Part shown: positions 49,780 to 60,800 of the stretch, in pieces
How positions within the stretch are numbered: the first letter of the stretch is position 1
Layout of the letters: every line of letters starts with the position of its first letter
From: Loxodes magnus
Taxonomy: Eukaryota > Ciliophora > Karyorelictea > Loxodida > Loxodidae
Assembly (NCBI GenBank): GCA_946699065.1
Contig: CAMPDV010000093.1
Span: 768,902-832,901 of the forward strand
Direction of reading: 5' to 3'
Length of the DNA stretch: 64,000 bases
Made by a program: the position numbers and the translations under genes
The notes under the pieces: model-generated
What the model was told of the DNA's origin: nothing
Database searches by the model: none
Seen by the model: the letters and a program-made list of their open reading frames with translations, nothing else

Positions 49780-50990
49780 ATGCAGCTTAGATCATTAAGA
49801 GCTTTAATAGATGAACTTTTTTGTGCTTAAAATCGAAATCCTGGAGAATTAACTGAATTTCCTTAAACTACAATACTATATGTGATAACGTATGTTAATG
49901 TTCAGAAGAAAATTGCTTCTAAACTAAAAATCAACATTGGATGGATGAATATGTCAATTAACAAAGAGGAATAACTATATATTTGAAACATAACTCAAGG
50001 AAGGTAATGGAGGTACTACAACTTCATGACGACATAATAATACAAGATAACTGAAAAGGAATAGATGGAAAATTAATGATAAAAAGCGATAAAGTTCCAT
50101 AATGATGTAAATTCCATTACACGAATGTAGAATATGATCACCTGCAAAAAATTAGACTGAATTAAATGAACAATTCATACAAGGAATACCAAACTATCCA
50201 AGATTCAACAAACACAGAAAACAGGAAATATGATACTTATTTAGGCAACGGGCCAAATGTAATGGATTAGCATAGGCAATGAAAGAAAAAAATCTAATAG
50301 AGAGTGAAGCATGCTAATTCTGAAATTATAGAAAGGAAGATGAGATCCATATAATAGAAGATTGCAGATAATACAAAGAAGAAAGAGAATAGTTAATAGA
50401 AAATATCACGAACGTAATTATCAGTAATAACTAATAAAAATAAGCCTTCTTAAACCTCAGGTTCGAAGAAATAGTGTGAGGAAATTACAAATTTGAAAAT
50501 TTGATACGAACTCTACAAGTAATCAAAAAAAAGAAATAGATTGTCACATTAAAAATTTTCTGCAAGATATATAAAAGAAAATAAAATGGGGTTATATTTA
50601 AAAAATTCTTCCTTATTAGAAAAAAACGGTAAAGACTATAGAGCAGGATCCAACGAGCATATTTGAATTTATAATCATTTATCAAGAGGACAAAAATAAA
50701 AATATTATTTAGCAACTTTATAACAATTCTAAGAAAATGTAGAAAGGAACTTGCGATGCCCTCAGAAAAGACTAACAGATAGCTTAACTATCTAAAGACA
50801 AATGAAAGAGTTGAAAAAGTAATAGATATAAATAGAATTCTACTGTTTTAAAAAGACCTAATGATGGAGATTGACTCTAACTATTCAGATCAGGATATAA
50901 TGAATCTATTGGAAGAAAATTTAGAAGATTCTGGTCTGATAAGATAATTTCCAAGAATACTCTTACTTTTGATTTTCTCTTAATTTGTGG
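49780..50990 (+). mobile_element. LINE family 1, ORF2 3' part (copy C), degenerate
   Basis: From about 50150 the frame matches the C-terminal zinc region of copies A and B: YLFRQRAKCNG, then CQF[TGA]NYRKEDEIHIIEDC, where TGA replaces the second Cys of CPFC. It continues through EEIV[TGA]GNYKFENLIRTL, whose TGA is in the same place as in copies A and B, and on to a Lys-rich coiled end (about 50950). The part before 50150 (MQLRSLRALIDELFCAQ at 49780) looks coding but is in another frame. The typical 3' hairpin was not found after this copy. Amino-acid similarity to A and B is low, so it is a diverged lineage. Confidence 0.6.
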
Positions 50991-51039
50991 TCAAAATATC
51001 AACGGTGAAACCACGTAAATTAATTGATTGGTTAATTCA

Positions 51040-51455
51040 TTCATAAACTCTTTCTTCAAAATTTATAGTTTTTTTTTTGACTTTTTGATTTTTTTATCTT
51101 AATCGGTTGTTAATTTATACACTTTTTTTTTAATTACTTTTAAATTTCGATTTTTTTTTTCGTTTCATTTATAACTTTCTTATGTTGTCGATTTGTATGC
51201 CTTTTATCATCTAAAACAAATTTAATTTTTTTATTGTTTATTTCTTTTTCTTTTAAGATTTCTGATAATTTCCTTTTTCAATCATCAATTTTTCTGTTTT
51301 TTCTCTATTATAGCCCTTTGAGTTTATAATTTTTGCTTATTTTCTTTTTTTCGCGGCCTTATATTAATTTCTATCTGATTTGTTTACATGCTTTAAGTGT
51401 TGTTAGTCTGATCTTATGAAGTACTTCAAAAAGTATTTAATTTTCTTTAATGGGA
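51040..51455 (-). pseudogene. coding remnant, Lys-rich, possibly transposon-derived
   Basis: Minus strand, protein-like frame (FEVLHKIRLTTLKACKQIRQ, then IDD[W]KRKLSEILKEKEINN and FVLDDKRHTNRQHKKVINE) with Gln from TAA/TAG and one TGA Trp. It lies directly beyond the LINE-type tail at 51500-51540 and may be the target into which that element inserted. No family recognised. Confidence 0.4.
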
Positions 51456-51489
51456 GTAAAGTTTTATTGTTATTTTTTTAGTTAAATAA

Positions 51490-51860
51490 ATAAATTGGAT
51501 TATAGAGCGCATAGCACTCTCGTTGGTGCGCAGCTCTTTAAATTAATTTTATTTAATATCGAAAAAAAATTTATGTCTCTCTGTCCCTGTTTTCCCTTCC
51601 TGCAGTACGTCCCTGCAATTTTTCCTTCCAAAGCATAGGATGCGATATGCGATTACGGGTACATTTCCCCGACCTATAATGAAGAAAGTTTCCTTTTGGC
51701 ATTCAGAGTTCTTCAGCTTATTACATCGTCTTTCTCTTGTCATTGATTTCTCTTTCTCCGATTTATCCTCCGTCTGCGCTTATTTTTTAGTTGCTTTATG
51801 TAGCCTCCAAGCAGCATCCTATGGAAAGGGCTTTCCACCCTATCTATATTTTAATAGTTA
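51490..51860 (-). mobile_element. SINE-like element with LINE family 1 tail (candidate)
   Basis: On the minus strand a GC-richer body (51860 to 51560) runs into the same 3' tail as LINE copies A and B (GAGCTGCGCACCAACGAG followed by GTGCTATGCGCTC at 51500-51540), then TTTATTTATT DNA. The body has no resemblance to the ORF2 end that precedes the tail in copies A and B. A 64-codon frame (51549-51743) and a + strand frame are present but look like chance in higher-GC DNA. The body holds a perfect 14-bp palindrome GGAAAGCCCTTTCC. Sharing only the tail is the hallmark of SINEs moved by a LINE. The promoter boxes were not identified. Confidence 0.5.
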
Positions 51861-51869
51861 ATAATTCGA

Positions 51870-52360
51870 TTTTATTTTATTTAGTCAGTTATTAGTCTTT
51901 ATAAATTCTTAATGTAAGTTAAAAATGAATTAAACTATCTGTTTATATTTGTACTTTTTTTAAGTTGTAATTTCTTCGATTTATTGTGGTATTTTATTAT
52001 TTTTTATATTTTAAGCTTATTCTATAATATTAAAGTCTCGAATATTTAAGAAACACTTCAAGTTTTTTTTCAGTTCATTGGGAAGTTATTGTTAAGTTTA
52101 ATAAGAATACTATTTTTTAAAAGATGACGTGGTTGTAAATATATTATTTTTCATATTTATTATTATATTTTATGAGTTTTATAAAAGATGTTTTTGATTT
52201 CATCCAATTTTTTGTTTAATTTATATATTTATTTTTTTAAATAGTTTTTATCGAATATATGTACATATATTTTTTTTTTCATATTTTAATTGATTTGTAT
52301 ATGTTTTTGTTGATAGTTATAATTTTTTAAATTTCCATAATAATCTTTATTTAGAAAAAA
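51870..52360. other. intergenic AT-rich
   Basis: T-rich runs without a gene or RNA signature. Confidence 0.5.
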
Positions 52361-52366
52361 AATTAG

Positions 52367-52711
52367 ATGTTGGCTGTTGTCAGGAGAACCATTGAACATT
52401 TGGTGTAGTGTATACTACATTGCAAGTAATCTCTCATAATAAATGACATCCCAAAAAGAATGGACAAATTAGGAAGAGATAACCCTAACTTTCTTAAGTA
52501 TTCTCACAAGATGTATAAACGTTTTACTTCCATGCCTACTGATGACTTAATAATTATGCTTATTTGGACCTTTTATAGGAGGATAAGTGCATTTAATTTA
52601 AGAGTCGAGATTCATATTTAATAAGAAGATTTCCCATATATTGAAGGTGACGTATCTTATTATGATAATAAAATTATAACAAGAAACATGTAAACATTTT
52701 TCTTAATATGA
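52367..52711 (+). CDS. hypothetical protein, about 114 residues
   Basis: From ATG 52367 (MLAVVRRTIEHLVQC) to TGA 52709-52711, a well-balanced protein sequence with several charged stretches (IPKRMDKLGRDNPNFLKYSH, then LRVEIHIQQEDFPYIEGDVS). If that TGA is Trp, it runs on for about 12 credible residues (NINYKSTAHKGSANN) into T-rich DNA. The lower AT content than the flanks supports a real gene or gene fragment. Family unknown; a transposase or integrase fragment is conceivable but no catalytic motif is visible. Confidence 0.5.
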
Positions 52712-52749
52712 AATATTAATTATAAAAGTACTGCGCATAAAGGAAGTGC

Positions 52750-53108
52750 TAATAATTTTTATTTATTTAAATTTTTTTATCTCTTTGTATTAAAGTCATT
52801 AAATTTTTATCATTATGTTTTGCAATTTAATTTTTTTATAGTATTTAAGATTTTTTTTCTTAAATATAATATTTGCAGATTATCTTAGTTTATTTCTAGA
52901 ATTATTTACATTTTCGTTTTATATATATAATTTTTTTAAATTCATAATACTAAAATATTTTGTGTAACATAATAGTTTTTTAATTATATCTTAAAAAAAT
53001 TTTAAATTTTTTTATGTTAAATCTTTTTTTTTTAAATAATAAAAATATTTTATCAATTTTTATTTCAATATAATTAGTTTCTATATACTAAAATTTTTTT
53101 AATCTTTA
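52750..53108. promoter_or_regulatory. upstream region of the RING/WD40 gene
   Basis: Very T-rich; no defined element. It ends with AATCTTTATAA just before the ATG at 53112. Confidence 0.35.
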
Positions 53109-53111
53109 TAA

Positions 53112-55467
53112 ATGGATAACAATCAATGTCCAAACTGTGAAGAGTAATTTGATTAAGACAAGCGAGTGTCTAAACAATTACCGTGTGGTTGCATTTCATG
53201 TTTGAAATGTCTTAATTTCCTATTTAAACTTACAAAAGAAATTAAATGTGTCTTACATAACTAAGTCTATAACATAAATCCTGAAGAGTTACAAGGACAT
53301 CAAGTTTAAGAACAAGTCCAGTAAGAAGTACCGCAGCAATAAGAAACAATAATTGATCAAGTACTAATCAATGAGTAGTTCAAGTGGTTGAAATATTATT
53401 AAGTACACAAGTAAAATTACTCTAACACAATAAGAGAAATAATTGAGGACGTTTCTTAGCTTATGAAACATATCCAATCGTTATCAGTAATTGAAATTTT
53501 TAAATCTATAATAGATAAAGTTTCTCTTAGTAACAACAAAGTTTAAAATCTACTATAACGATTAACTGAACTGCAAGCAGCAAATCAGTTGCAATAAGAT
53601 TAAGCCTAAAGAATGGGCTAATAGTAAGTAAACTAACAGTAAAATGGTCAAGTATAAGAATAGTTTAAGTAAATCTTACATGAGATAGACGAACTAAAGA
53701 GAGAATAAAACTAACAAATGGACATTTAAATCTTGAGAACCAATATCTAACAATGCTTGTTCAACGTCTTCAATTATCTAAGAGAGAATGCCAATGGTCA
53801 GTAATTAACATTAAGTCAGGCAGAGTAGTTAGTATAAAAGTTTTTCGAGCAATTTAAGTTTATCAGAGGACATATTTAGTCATAAAGCCTAGTTGTGCAA
53901 TAACAAAGTTAAATAAAATCGTAAAATACCGATCTCTAAATTAAAAAAGAAATTCAAAATATCTGTTAAGAATAATAAGAGTAAGAAATCACTTAAAAAT
54001 AAAGACAAGCTATAGTTCAAGCTAAAGAATCTTCTGTCTAGTTTGATATTTCGCAAAATCGAATAAAAATCATCGACGGCAAAGCCTTAGTTTCTACAAT
54101 GGAATAAAAGCTAAAAAATATTTAAAATAGCTTCAAGTTTGATAATAATGTAATTTAAGTTTGCTAATAATAAGCAAACTTAATCATGCCTATAATTCCA
54201 AGCCCCTCTAATCTATTAATTAATAACTAACTATAGTACGCCAATTAAAACTTAACAAACATAGACCTATCTAATGCAGATCTCTCGGACACCACCTTCA
54301 CAAATTGTAACTTCGCCAATTCTAATTTAACATCAACCAACCTCAGAAATACCAAGTTCCTCAACTGCGACCTATCCAATGCTAACCTTACCTCAATATC
54401 TTCCGAACACCCTCACATCTTCACTGGACACTCTGATCATGTCACCTCCGTGGCCATCTCTTCAGATGCCAACTTAATAGTATCTGGATCTTATGACAAA
54501 ACTCTAAGACTCTACAACATAGCCACAGGTACCTGTAAGACCATGAGTGGTCACAACGGTTGGGTATATGCTGTGGCTATATCCAGTGATTCAGAGTTCA
54601 TCGTATCGGGAAGTTAAGATAAGACGGTGAGACTATGGGACGTCAAGACAGGTAGCTGTAAGACCATGAGTGGTCACACTAGTTATGTATATGCTGTGGC
54701 TATATCCAGTGATTCAGAGTTCATCGTATCGGGAAGTTATGATTAGACGGTGAGACTATGGGACGTCAAGACAGGTACCTGTAAGACCATGAGTGGTCAC
54801 ACTAGTTATGTATATGCTGTGGCTATATCCAGTGATTCAGAGTTCATCGTATCGGGTAGTTATGATAAGACGGTGAGACTATGGGACGTCAAGACAGGTA
54901 CCTGTAAGACCATGAGTGGTCACACTACATTATGTATCATCTGTGGCTATATCCAGTGATTCATAGCTCATCATATCTGGATCGGATGACAAAACAATTC
55001 GTTTATGGAACTCAAGAACATAATAATGTACAAGGTATTTTCGGGTCATACTAATCTTGTCTTTTCGGTAATATTCTCAACTAATAACAAATTTATTTTA
55101 TCTGGATCTGAGGACAAGAGTATAAGAATATGAAATATCAATAATGGATAGTGTATCTGTGTACTATTGGGTCATACGGACACTGTGGGTAGTTTATCAT
55201 TATCTAGGGACAATTAATTGGTTGGTATCAAGTAATGGAGCTCGTTCCTATAAGCTAATCAAAAGATTACAACATTCGAAGATGAAACTTAGGAAGGATA
55301 TTGAATGGAGTGGATACTAATAACTAGTAACAGGTAAGTTCAAATTTACCACATTTGTTTAGACTGACTGGAGCAAAGTATATGCTGACTATGGATTGCG
55401 TTTTTAGAATTGTGTACTGGCTAATACTAAAATGAGTGTGGAGGACAAGTAGAGATACATCAGGTGA
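53112..55467 (+). CDS. RING-like/pentapeptide/WD40 protein with small intron and indels
   Basis: ATG 53112. The N-terminus is a RING-like zinc site, CPNCEEQF...LPCGCISCLKCL...KCVLHN (residues 6-50), then a long Gln-rich coiled coil, pentapeptide repeats (LSNADLSDTTF and similar, about 380-430) and WD40 repeats. Three WD units are almost identical 126-bp copies (54552-54930). A +1 shift near 54928 and a -1 shift near 55030 (ACAAGG where ACAAAGG is expected) bracket one WD repeat out of frame. Next, SIRI[TGA]NINNG puts TGA at the WD Trp. A 29-nt GTAAGT...TTTAG segment (55334-55362) looks like an intron, since removing it keeps the frame. A one-T deficit near 55410 precedes the end MSVEDKQRYIR. 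Possible signalling scaffold; indels may be assembly errors. Confidence 0.7.
54552..54930 (+). repeat. three near-identical 126-bp WD40-coding units
   Basis: Each unit encodes 42 residues spanning one WD blade (GHT..YVYAVAISSDSEFIVSG, then YDKTVRLWDVKTGTCKTMS). The copies differ by only a few bases, much less than the flanking WD repeats, showing recent duplication or gene conversion. Confidence 0.85.
55334..55362 (+). other. probable 29-nt spliceosomal intron
   Basis: Starts GTAAGT and ends TTTAG. Removing it joins frame 0 upstream (ITSN) to frame 2 downstream (LTGAKYMLTMDCVF), which resembles the end of WD40 proteins. Length fits the short introns of several ciliate groups. Confidence 0.5.
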
Positions 55468-55689
55468 TCTATTGGGAGTATAACTATTTAAACTAATTAA
55501 TTTTTACATTTAAGAATATTAAAATTCTCCAAGTCTTTATTATTATTAAGTTCGTTCTTCTTAATATTATTATTTTAAGTAAAGGAAAATTTTCAAAATT
55601 TTGTATTTTTTTCTAAGTCTTTCTTTTGAACTTAAATATTTTTTTAATAAATGTTAAACTTATATAAAACAAAGTATTAGATTAACAAT

Positions 55690-56045
55690 CTAAATTTTTT
55701 TAATTAAGTATTATTAAAAAAGTTAAAACCAGAGTTAAAATATTTAAATTTTTTCGGTTTTAGGAAAAATTTTTGAGATATGTACTAAAGTAAAAAATTT
55801 TAAATTTTCTAGTCTTAGTAAATTTTTTTGAAGTCCGTACTAGAGTAAAAATATTTAAAGTTTTCCGGTGTTAGGAAAAATTTTTGAGGTATATACTAGA
55901 GCAAAAAAATTTTAATTTTCCAGTGGCAGAAAAATTTTTGAGGTATATACTCAGCCAAAAAATTTTAAATTTTTCTAGTATTATAAGTTTTTAGGAGTAC
56001 GCACTAAAGTAAAATTTTTTAATTTTTTAGTATAGTATTAGTTTT
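55690..56045 (+). repeat. degenerate tandem repeat, about 65-70 bp unit
   Basis: About five diverged copies of a unit with GAGGTATATACTAGAGYAAAA followed by a T/A-rich half and TTAGGAAAAATTTTTGAG. No coding sense. Confidence 0.65.
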
Positions 56046-56220
56046 TTGAGTCATGTGCCGTTGCAATTTGTTTTGTATAAAATTTAGTTACGTTCGTTAT
56101 AATCTTTTTATTATATACAACTAAGCATAATGTGCTTTTAAAAAAGGAAAAATTTCGTATACAACATTTTTTTGATAGAGTATTAAATTTTTCATGAGTT
56201 AGAAGCCCCGAAAATGGCAA

Positions 56221-57200
56221 AAAGTGTGAAAGCCTTTTTTTGCTCAGCGTTTTACACTATAGGGCCGAGTTGGGACGGAACAAGCTGGGGGATTTCGGGA
56301 TTAGTAGAGGGTCAGAAAGGAATAAAATTTTTAAGGAAAAAGTTTTAAAGTAATAAAGGTTTTAGAAAAAATGTGAATAAAAAAAATTAAGACCATTTTT
56401 TGATATTGGTTTTGAAAATTTTGATATTGGTTTTGAAAATTTTGATATTGGTTTTGAAAATTTTGATATTGGTTTTGAAAATTTTGATTTTGGTTTTGAA
56501 AATTTTTGATTTTGTATTTCGGTTTTTAAGATTTAAGTTTTGGTTTTGAAAATTTTGATTTTGGTTTTGAAAATTTTTGATTTTGTATTTCGGTTTTGAA
56601 GATTTAAGTTTTGGTTTTGAAAATTTTGATTTTGGTTTTGAAAATTTTTGATTTTGTATTTCGGTTTTGAAGATTTAAGTTTTGGTTTTGCAAGCTTTTG
56701 TTTTCTTTTATTTAAAAATTTTCGATTTTGGTGCGTGATAAAAATTTTAAGAATTGGGTTTTGATATTTTTTGATTTTTAGAGCTAAATGAAAGGCGAAT
56801 AAGAGTATTTAAAGCATTAAATTGTGAAAAATTTAATTTTGTTTTTTTGCTCAGCTTTTTACACTGCAAGACTTTTTTCGGACGGAACAAACTGGGGGAA
56901 ATCGGGATAGATAAAGGTCAGAAAGGAACAAATTTTCCAAAAAAGTTAAAAAATAAAAAAGGGTTTTGAAAAAAAAGGGGGAAAAAATTAAAGCATAAAA
57001 TTTTCGATTTTGGTTTCGAATCATTTTGATTTTGGGTTGTTCTAATTTTTTTTGAATTGGGTTGTGATAATTTTTTTGATTTTTGGAGTTAATAAAAGTA
57101 AAAAAAAGATCATGTTCAGCCATACATTGCGAAAAATTTAATTTAATTTTTTGGAAAGTTTTTGACTACGATACCTTTTTCGGACGGAATGAACTTTAAA
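56221..57200 (+). repeat. duplicated module with internal 21-bp and 71-bp repeats
   Basis: A module beginning TGCTCAGC, then TTTTACACT and a GC-richer GACGGAACAARCTGGGGGA, occurs at 56241 and 56848 (607 bp apart); a third partial copy (GACGGAATGAAC) lies near 57181. Between them are five copies of the 21-mer GATATTGGTTTTGAAAATTTT (56400-56480) and then a 71-bp unit marked by TTTGTATTTC at 56511, 56582 and 56653. Together with the satellite to the right this is a repeat-rich chromosome segment. Confidence 0.75.
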
Positions 57201-57880
57201 ATATTTTAAAACAAAAAATTTAAAAACGAATCTTTATTCGTTTAATGAATATAAGATATCTGAAAAAAATAAAAATGTTTTCAAGATGAAAAAAGTGAAA
57301 ATGCAATTTTGGCGTAAGAGTTTAGTTCTATAGGAGAATTTGAGAAGGAACAAAGAAGAAAAGAATTTGGGTATAAAAAAAATTGAAAACTTAGTAAAAA
57401 AATTTTAACTATCGTAAAATAAAATCTAAAAAAAAAACTTAATAAACTAATTATGTCATATATAGCTTTCGAAAAAGACGAAAATAGAAACCATTAATAA
57501 CATATAAAAAATTTACAAAGTTATCATATAGAAAAAATATAATAAAAAAACGAATCTTGTTTATTTCATTATTTAAAAAGAACAAAATAAGATAAGCTTA
57601 AAAAATGTTTGTTGAGAAAAAAAGTAAAAATTACAATTTAATTTATAAAAATTTAAAATCATTAACAAAATAAATTAAAAAAAAAATTAAAGATCTTGAA
57701 ATTATAAAACAAAAAAAAATAATCTATTAAATGAATAATTTCCAAAAAAATAATAAAATTAAAATAATGAATGTATGCCAAGAAAAGCAATAATAATATT
57801 TATTGACAATAAAAGGAAACCAACTAAGAATTACAAGAAACGAATATAATAGAAATTTGAAAGTTAATAAAAAAAAAAGA
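57200..57880. other. AT-rich transition to satellite
   Basis: A-rich sequence without a recognised gene; short purine-rich words near 57880 lead into the satellite. Confidence 0.5.
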
Positions 57881-60800
57881 AAGAAAAGTAAGAAAAGAAG
57901 AGTAGATTCAGTTTTTAAGTGTTGAAGCTTTGATAAGAGTAAGTAGTTAGTTTTAAAAGTAAAGTGAAGAAGATAAGTAAGAAAAGTAAGAAAAGAAGAG
58001 TGATTTCAGTTTTTAAGTGTTGAAGCTTTGATAAAAGTGAGTAGTTAGTTTTAAAAGTAAAGTGAAGAAGAAAAGTAAGAAAAGTAAGAAAAGAAGAGTG
58101 ATTTCAGTTTTTAAGTGTTGAAGCTTTGATAAGAGTAAGTAGTTAGTTTTAAAAGTAAAGTGAAGAAGATAAGTAAGAAAAGTAAGAAAAGAAGAGTGAT
58201 TTCAGTTTTTAAGTGTTGAGGCTTCGATAAGAGTAAGTAGTTAGTTTTAAAAGTAAAGTGAAGAAGAAAAGTAAGAAAAGAAGAGTGATTTCAGTTTTTA
58301 AGTGTTGAAGCTTTGATAAGAGTAAGTAGTTAGTTTTAAAAGTAAAGTGAAGAAGATAAGTAAGAAAAGTAAGAAAAGAAGAGTGATTTCAGTTTTTAAG
58401 TGTTGAGGCTTCGATAAGAGTAAGTAGTTAGTTTTAAAAGTAAAGTGAAGAAGAAAAGTAAGAAAAGAAGAGTGATTTCAGTTTTTAAGTGTTGAGGCTT
58501 CGATAAGAGTAAGTAGTTAGTTTTAAAAGTAAAGTGAAGAAGAAAAGTAAGAAAAGAAGAGTGATTTCAGTTTTTAAGTGTTGAAGCTTTGATAAAAGTG
58601 AGTAGTTAGTTTTAAAAGTAAAGTGAAGAAGATAAGTAAGAAAAGTAAGAAAAGAAGAGTGATTTCAGTTTTTAAGTGTTGAGGCTTCGATAAGAGTAAG
58701 TAGTTAGTTTTAAAAGTAAAGTGAAGAAGATAAGTAAGAAAAGTAAGAGTGATTTCAGTTTTTAAGTGTTGAGGCTTCGATAAGAGTAAGTAGTTAGTTT
58801 TAAAAGTAAAGTGAAGAAGAAAAGTAAGAAAAGTAAGAAAAGAAGAGTGATTTCAGTTTTTAAGTGTTGAGGCTTCGATAAGAGTAGGTAGTTAGTTTTA
58901 AAAGTAAAGTGAAGAAGAAAAGTAAGAAAAGTAAGAAAAGAAGAGTGATTTCAGTTTTTAAGTGTTGAGGCTTCGATAAGAGTAAGTAGTTAGTTTTAAA
59001 AGTAAAGTGAAGAAGATAAGTAAGAAAAGTAAGAGTGATTTCAGTTTTTAAGTGTTGAGGCTTCGATAAGAGTAAGTAGTTAGTTTTAAAAGTAAAGTGA
59101 AGAAGAAAAGTAAGTAAAGTAAGAAAAGAAGAGTGATTTCAGTTTTTAAGTGTTGAGGCTTCGATAAGAGTAAGTAGTTAGTTTTAAAAGTAAAGTGAAG
59201 AAGATAAGTAAGAAAAGTAAGAAAAGAAGAGTGATTTCAGTTTTTAAGTGTTGAAGCTTTGATAAGAGTAAGTAGTTAGTTTTAAAAGTAAAGTGAAGAA
59301 GATAAGTAAGAAAAGTAAGAGTGATTTCAGTTTTTAAGTGTTGAGGCTTCGATAAGAGTAAGTAGTTAGTTTTAAAAGTAAAGTGAAGAAGAAAAGTAAG
59401 AAAAGTAAGAAAAGAAGAGTGATTTCAGTTTTTAAGTGTTGAGGCTTCGATAAGAGTAGGTAGTTAGTTTTAAAAGTAAAGTGAAGAAGAAAAGTAAGAA
59501 AAGAAGAGTGATTTCAGTTTTTAAGTGTTGAAGCTTTGATAAAAGTGAGTAGTTAGTTTTAAAAGTAAAGTGAAGAAGATAAGTAAGAAAAGTAAGAAAA
59601 GAAGAGTGATTTCAGTTTTTAAGTGTTGAAGCTTCGATAAGAGTAAGTAGTTAGTTTTAAAAGTAAAGTGAAGAAGATAAGTAAGAAAAGAAGAGTGATT
59701 TCAGTTTTTAAGTGTTGAGGCTTTGCCAAGAGTAAGTAGTTAGTTTTAAAAGTAAAGTGAAGAAGAAAAGTAAGAAAAGTAAGAGTGATTTCAGTTTTTA
59801 AGTGTTGAGGCTTCGATAAGAGTAAGTAGTTAGTTTTAAAAGTAAAGTGAAGAAGATAAGTAAGAAAAGTAAGAGTGATTTCAGTTTTTAAGTGTTGAGG
59901 CTTCGATAAGAGTAAGTAGTTAGTTTTAAAAGTAAAGTGAAGAAGAAAAGTAAGAAAAGTAAGAAAAGAAGAGTGATTTCAGTTTTTAAGTGTTGAGGCT
60001 TCGATAAGAGTAAGTAGTTAGTTTTAAAAGTAAAGTGAAGAAGATAAGTAAGAAAAGTAAGAAAAGAAGAGTGATTTCAGTTTTTAAGTGTTGAAGCTTT
60101 GATAAGAGTAAGTAGTTAGTTTTAAAAGTAAAGTGAAGAAGATAAGTAAGAAAAGTAAGAGTGATTTCAGTTTTTAAGTGTTGAGGCTTCGATAAGAGTA
60201 AGTAGTTAGTTTTAAAAGTAAAGTGAAGAAGAAAAGTAAGAAAAGTAAGAAAAGAAGAGTGATTTCAGTTTTTAAGTGTTGAGGCTTCGATAAGAGTAGG
60301 TAGTTAGTTTTAAAAGTAAAGTGAAGAAGAAAAGTAAGAAAAGTAAGAAAAGAAGAGTGATTTCAGTTTTTAAGTGTTGAGGCTTCGATAAGAGTAAGTA
60401 GTTAGTTTTAAAAGTAAAGTGAAGAAGATAAGTAAGAAAAGTAAGAGTGATTTCAGTTTTTAAGTGTTGAGGCTTCGATAAGAGTAAGTAGTTAGTTTTA
60501 AAAGTAAAGTGAAGAAGAAAAGTAAGAAAAGTAAGAAAAGAAGAGTGATTTCAGTTTTTAAGTGTTGAGGCTTCGATAAGAGTAAGTAGTTAGTTTTAAA
60601 AGTAAAGTGAAGAAGATAAGTAAGAAAAGTAAGAAAAGAAGAGTGATTTCAGTTTTTAAGTGTTGAAGCTTTGATAAGAGTAAGTAGTTAGTTTTAAAAG
60701 TAAAGTGAAGAAGATAAGTAAGAAAAGTAAGAGTGATTTCAGTTTTTAAGTGTTGAGGCTTCGATAAGAGTAAGTAGTTAGTTTTAAAAGTAAAGTGAAG

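Noticed and set aside
3678..55467. All TGAs are decay of TGG in pseudogenes under the ordinary ciliate code
   Set aside because: At least three genes (3678-12851, 31355-32803, 43798-45465) have several TGAs but no frameshift over 1.4 to 9.2 kb. The same TGA is kept in three LINE copies. Decay remains possible for single cases such as the Cys-to-TGA change in LINE copy C.
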